Origin: Winogradskyella jejuensis
Lineage (GTDB): Bacteria; Bacteroidota; Bacteroidia; Flavobacteriales; Flavobacteriaceae
Direction of reading: 5' to 3'
Assembly (NCBI RefSeq): GCF_900129745.1
Contig: NZ_FQWS01000002.1
Span: 620,001-684,000, forward strand
DNA: 64,000 nt
Below, in pieces: positions 63,027 through 64,000 of the stretch. Each line of letters begins with the position of its first letter. Within the stretch, counting starts at the first letter, position 1. The notes beneath the pieces are model-generated. The model did not search any database. It was not told where the DNA came from and worked only from the letters and a program-made list of their open reading frames with translations. The translations under genes were made by a program, and so were the position numbers.

Positions 63027-64000
63027 ATGAGTTTTAAGAATTTTCCAATGGTTTCGCGTGTCATGTTTGGGCGTGGTAGTTTCAATCAATTAGATGAAAT
63101 TATTACTCCAAAACGCCAAGGACGTGAAGCTCCTTTTATTTACTATGTAGATGATGTTTTTAAAGGAAACCCTTGGTTGACTTCAAGAATTTCATTGTCT
63201 TACAAGGATAAAATAATCTATGTACCAACAAAGGAAGAGCCTAAAACGTCTCAAATAGACCAGCTTGTAGAAGATATTATTTTAGAGTTTAGTGAGCGTC
63301 CATCTGGTATCATCGGTATCGGTGGTGGAATTGTATTAGATATTGCAAAAGCCGTATCCATAATGCTAACTAATGAAGGCGAAGCTAAAGATTATCAGGG
63401 TTGGGATTTAGTAAAAAATCCGGCAATCTATCATGTTGGTATTCCGACAATTTCTGGTACAGGAGCAGAAGTCTCTCGTACAACTATTCTAACAGGACCA
63501 GACCGCAAATTGGGTATTAATAGTGATTATACACCTTTTGATCAAGTTATATTAGACCCAGAATTAACCAAAGATGTGCCTAAAGACCAATGGTTTTACA
63601 CAGGTATGGATTGCTATGTACATTGTATAGAGTCTCTAAATGGGAGCTATTTAAATTCTTTCAGTCAATCTTATGGCGAGAAAGCTTTCGAAATTTGTAA
63701 AGAAGTTTTTTTAGGTGATAATCTTTCTGAAGAGGAAGCTCAAGATAAACTCATGATGGCCTCTTGGCATGGCGGTATGAGTATTGCTTATTCTCAAGTT
63801 GGTGTGGCTCACGCCATGAGTTATGGTTTGGGGTATCTTTTAGGAATAAAACATGGTATTGGCAATTGTATTGTTTTTGACCATCTAGAAGAATTCTATC
63901 CAGATGGTGTGAAGCTTTTCAAAGAAATGAAGGCCAAGCATAATATTGTTTTACCAAAAGGAATATGTGCCAACCTTGAAGAAGAAGAATTAGACATTAT
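63027..64000 (+). CDS. kdnB: 3-deoxy-alpha-D-manno-octulosonate 8-oxidase (KdnB), 3' end missing
   Basis: Iron-type alcohol dehydrogenase that oxidises C8 of Kdo before transamination by KdnA gives 8-amino-8-deoxy-Kdo. About 324 residues are visible and the frame is open to the window edge. It starts MSFKNFPMVSRVMFGRGSF. The NAD-binding region is GIIGIGGGIVLDIAKAVS, followed by GIPTISGTGAEVSRTT. Metal ligands lie in GMDCYVHCIESL (Asp, His) and GVAHAMSYGLGYLLGIKHGI (two His). The position after kdsB supports KdnB rather than a general alcohol dehydrogenase; kdnA would be expected just beyond the window. Confidence 0.85.
   Translation, partial: MSFKNFPMVSRVMFGRGSFNQLDEIITPKRQGREAPFIYYVDDVFKGNPWLTSRISLSYKDKIIYVPTKEEPKTSQIDQLVEDIILEFSERPSGIIGIGGGIVLDIAKAVSIMLTNEGEAKDYQGWDLVKNPAIYHVGIPTISGTGAEVSRTTILTGPDRKLGINSDYTPFDQVILDPELTKDVPKDQWFYTGMDCYVHCIESLNGSYLNSFSQSYGEKAFEICKEVFLGDNLSEEEAQDKLMMASWHGGMSIAYSQVGVAHAMSYGLGYLLGIKHGIGNCIVFDHLEEFYPDGVKLFKEMKAKHNIVLPKGICANLEEEELDI

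Overview
The window looks like chromosomal DNA of a member of the Flavobacteriaceae (Bacteroidota). This rests on low GC content, A-rich start contexts with few Shine-Dalgarno sequences, candidate -7 elements of the TAnnTTTG type, many type IX secretion and gliding genes (porQ, porP/sprF, a giant SprB-like adhesin with a CHU_C end, a cargo protein with a C-terminal sorting domain), and typical neighbour pairs such as porQ-cmk, pyrR-pyrB and rsmD-DUF3822. I cannot name the genus. I see no tRNA, rRNA, insertion sequence, prophage, CRISPR array or defence island.

Layout. 1-4.5 kb: 5' part of xerD (reverse), three small outer-membrane beta-barrel proteins, a TM2 protein, an unknown secreted protein and aroQ. 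Three terminators here share one core. 4.5-6.5 kb: lpdA and a lipoprotein MsrB (reverse). 6.6-17.3 kb: an alpha-glucan cluster, GT4 synthase (GlgM-like)-glgC-glgE-maltokinase-glgB-GH31, i.e. a maltose-1-phosphate route to glycogen. 17.4-20.5 kb: M48 lipoprotein protease, UMF1-type MFS transporter and a lipocalin-like protein. 20.5-23.4 kb (reverse): ECF sigma factor, anti-sigma-like membrane protein and two secreted beta-helix-like proteins (DUF4097-like and head-GIN). 23.6-30.4 kb: lon, porQ, cmk, a Kbp-like LysM protein and rpsA with a structured leader. 30.5-36.7 kb: a type IX cargo protein, pyrR-pyrB-(STAS-like)-rnz, an unknown protein, pdxH and a CAP-domain lipoprotein. 37-49.8 kb (reverse): a three-gene surface/gliding operon made of a 3318-residue adhesin with several nearly identical repeat families, PorP/SprF and an OmpA-type protein. 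50.3-54.5 kb: sixA-ppk1-ppx (polyphosphate) and another barrel protein. 54.5-57.4 kb (reverse): miaE, a lipoprotein and dnaX. 57.5 kb: RNase P RNA (rnpB), which is easy to miss because no ORF marks it. 57.9-59.9 kb (reverse): rsmD, a DUF3822 protein and a membrane-anchored unknown. 60-64 kb: a RecD2-like helicase, then kdsB, a HAD phosphatase and a partial kdnB, which points to 8-amino-Kdo in the lipopolysaccharide core.

Most of the window is ordinary housekeeping. The most interesting parts are the GlgM/GlgE glucan cluster with a LacI-type candidate operator, the kdsB-HAD-kdnB group, the sigma/anti-sigma/beta-helix operon, the DNA-level homogenised repeats of the adhesin, and the structured intergenic sequences before rpsA, lon and the CAP gene. 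I found no clearly new defence or mobile system.
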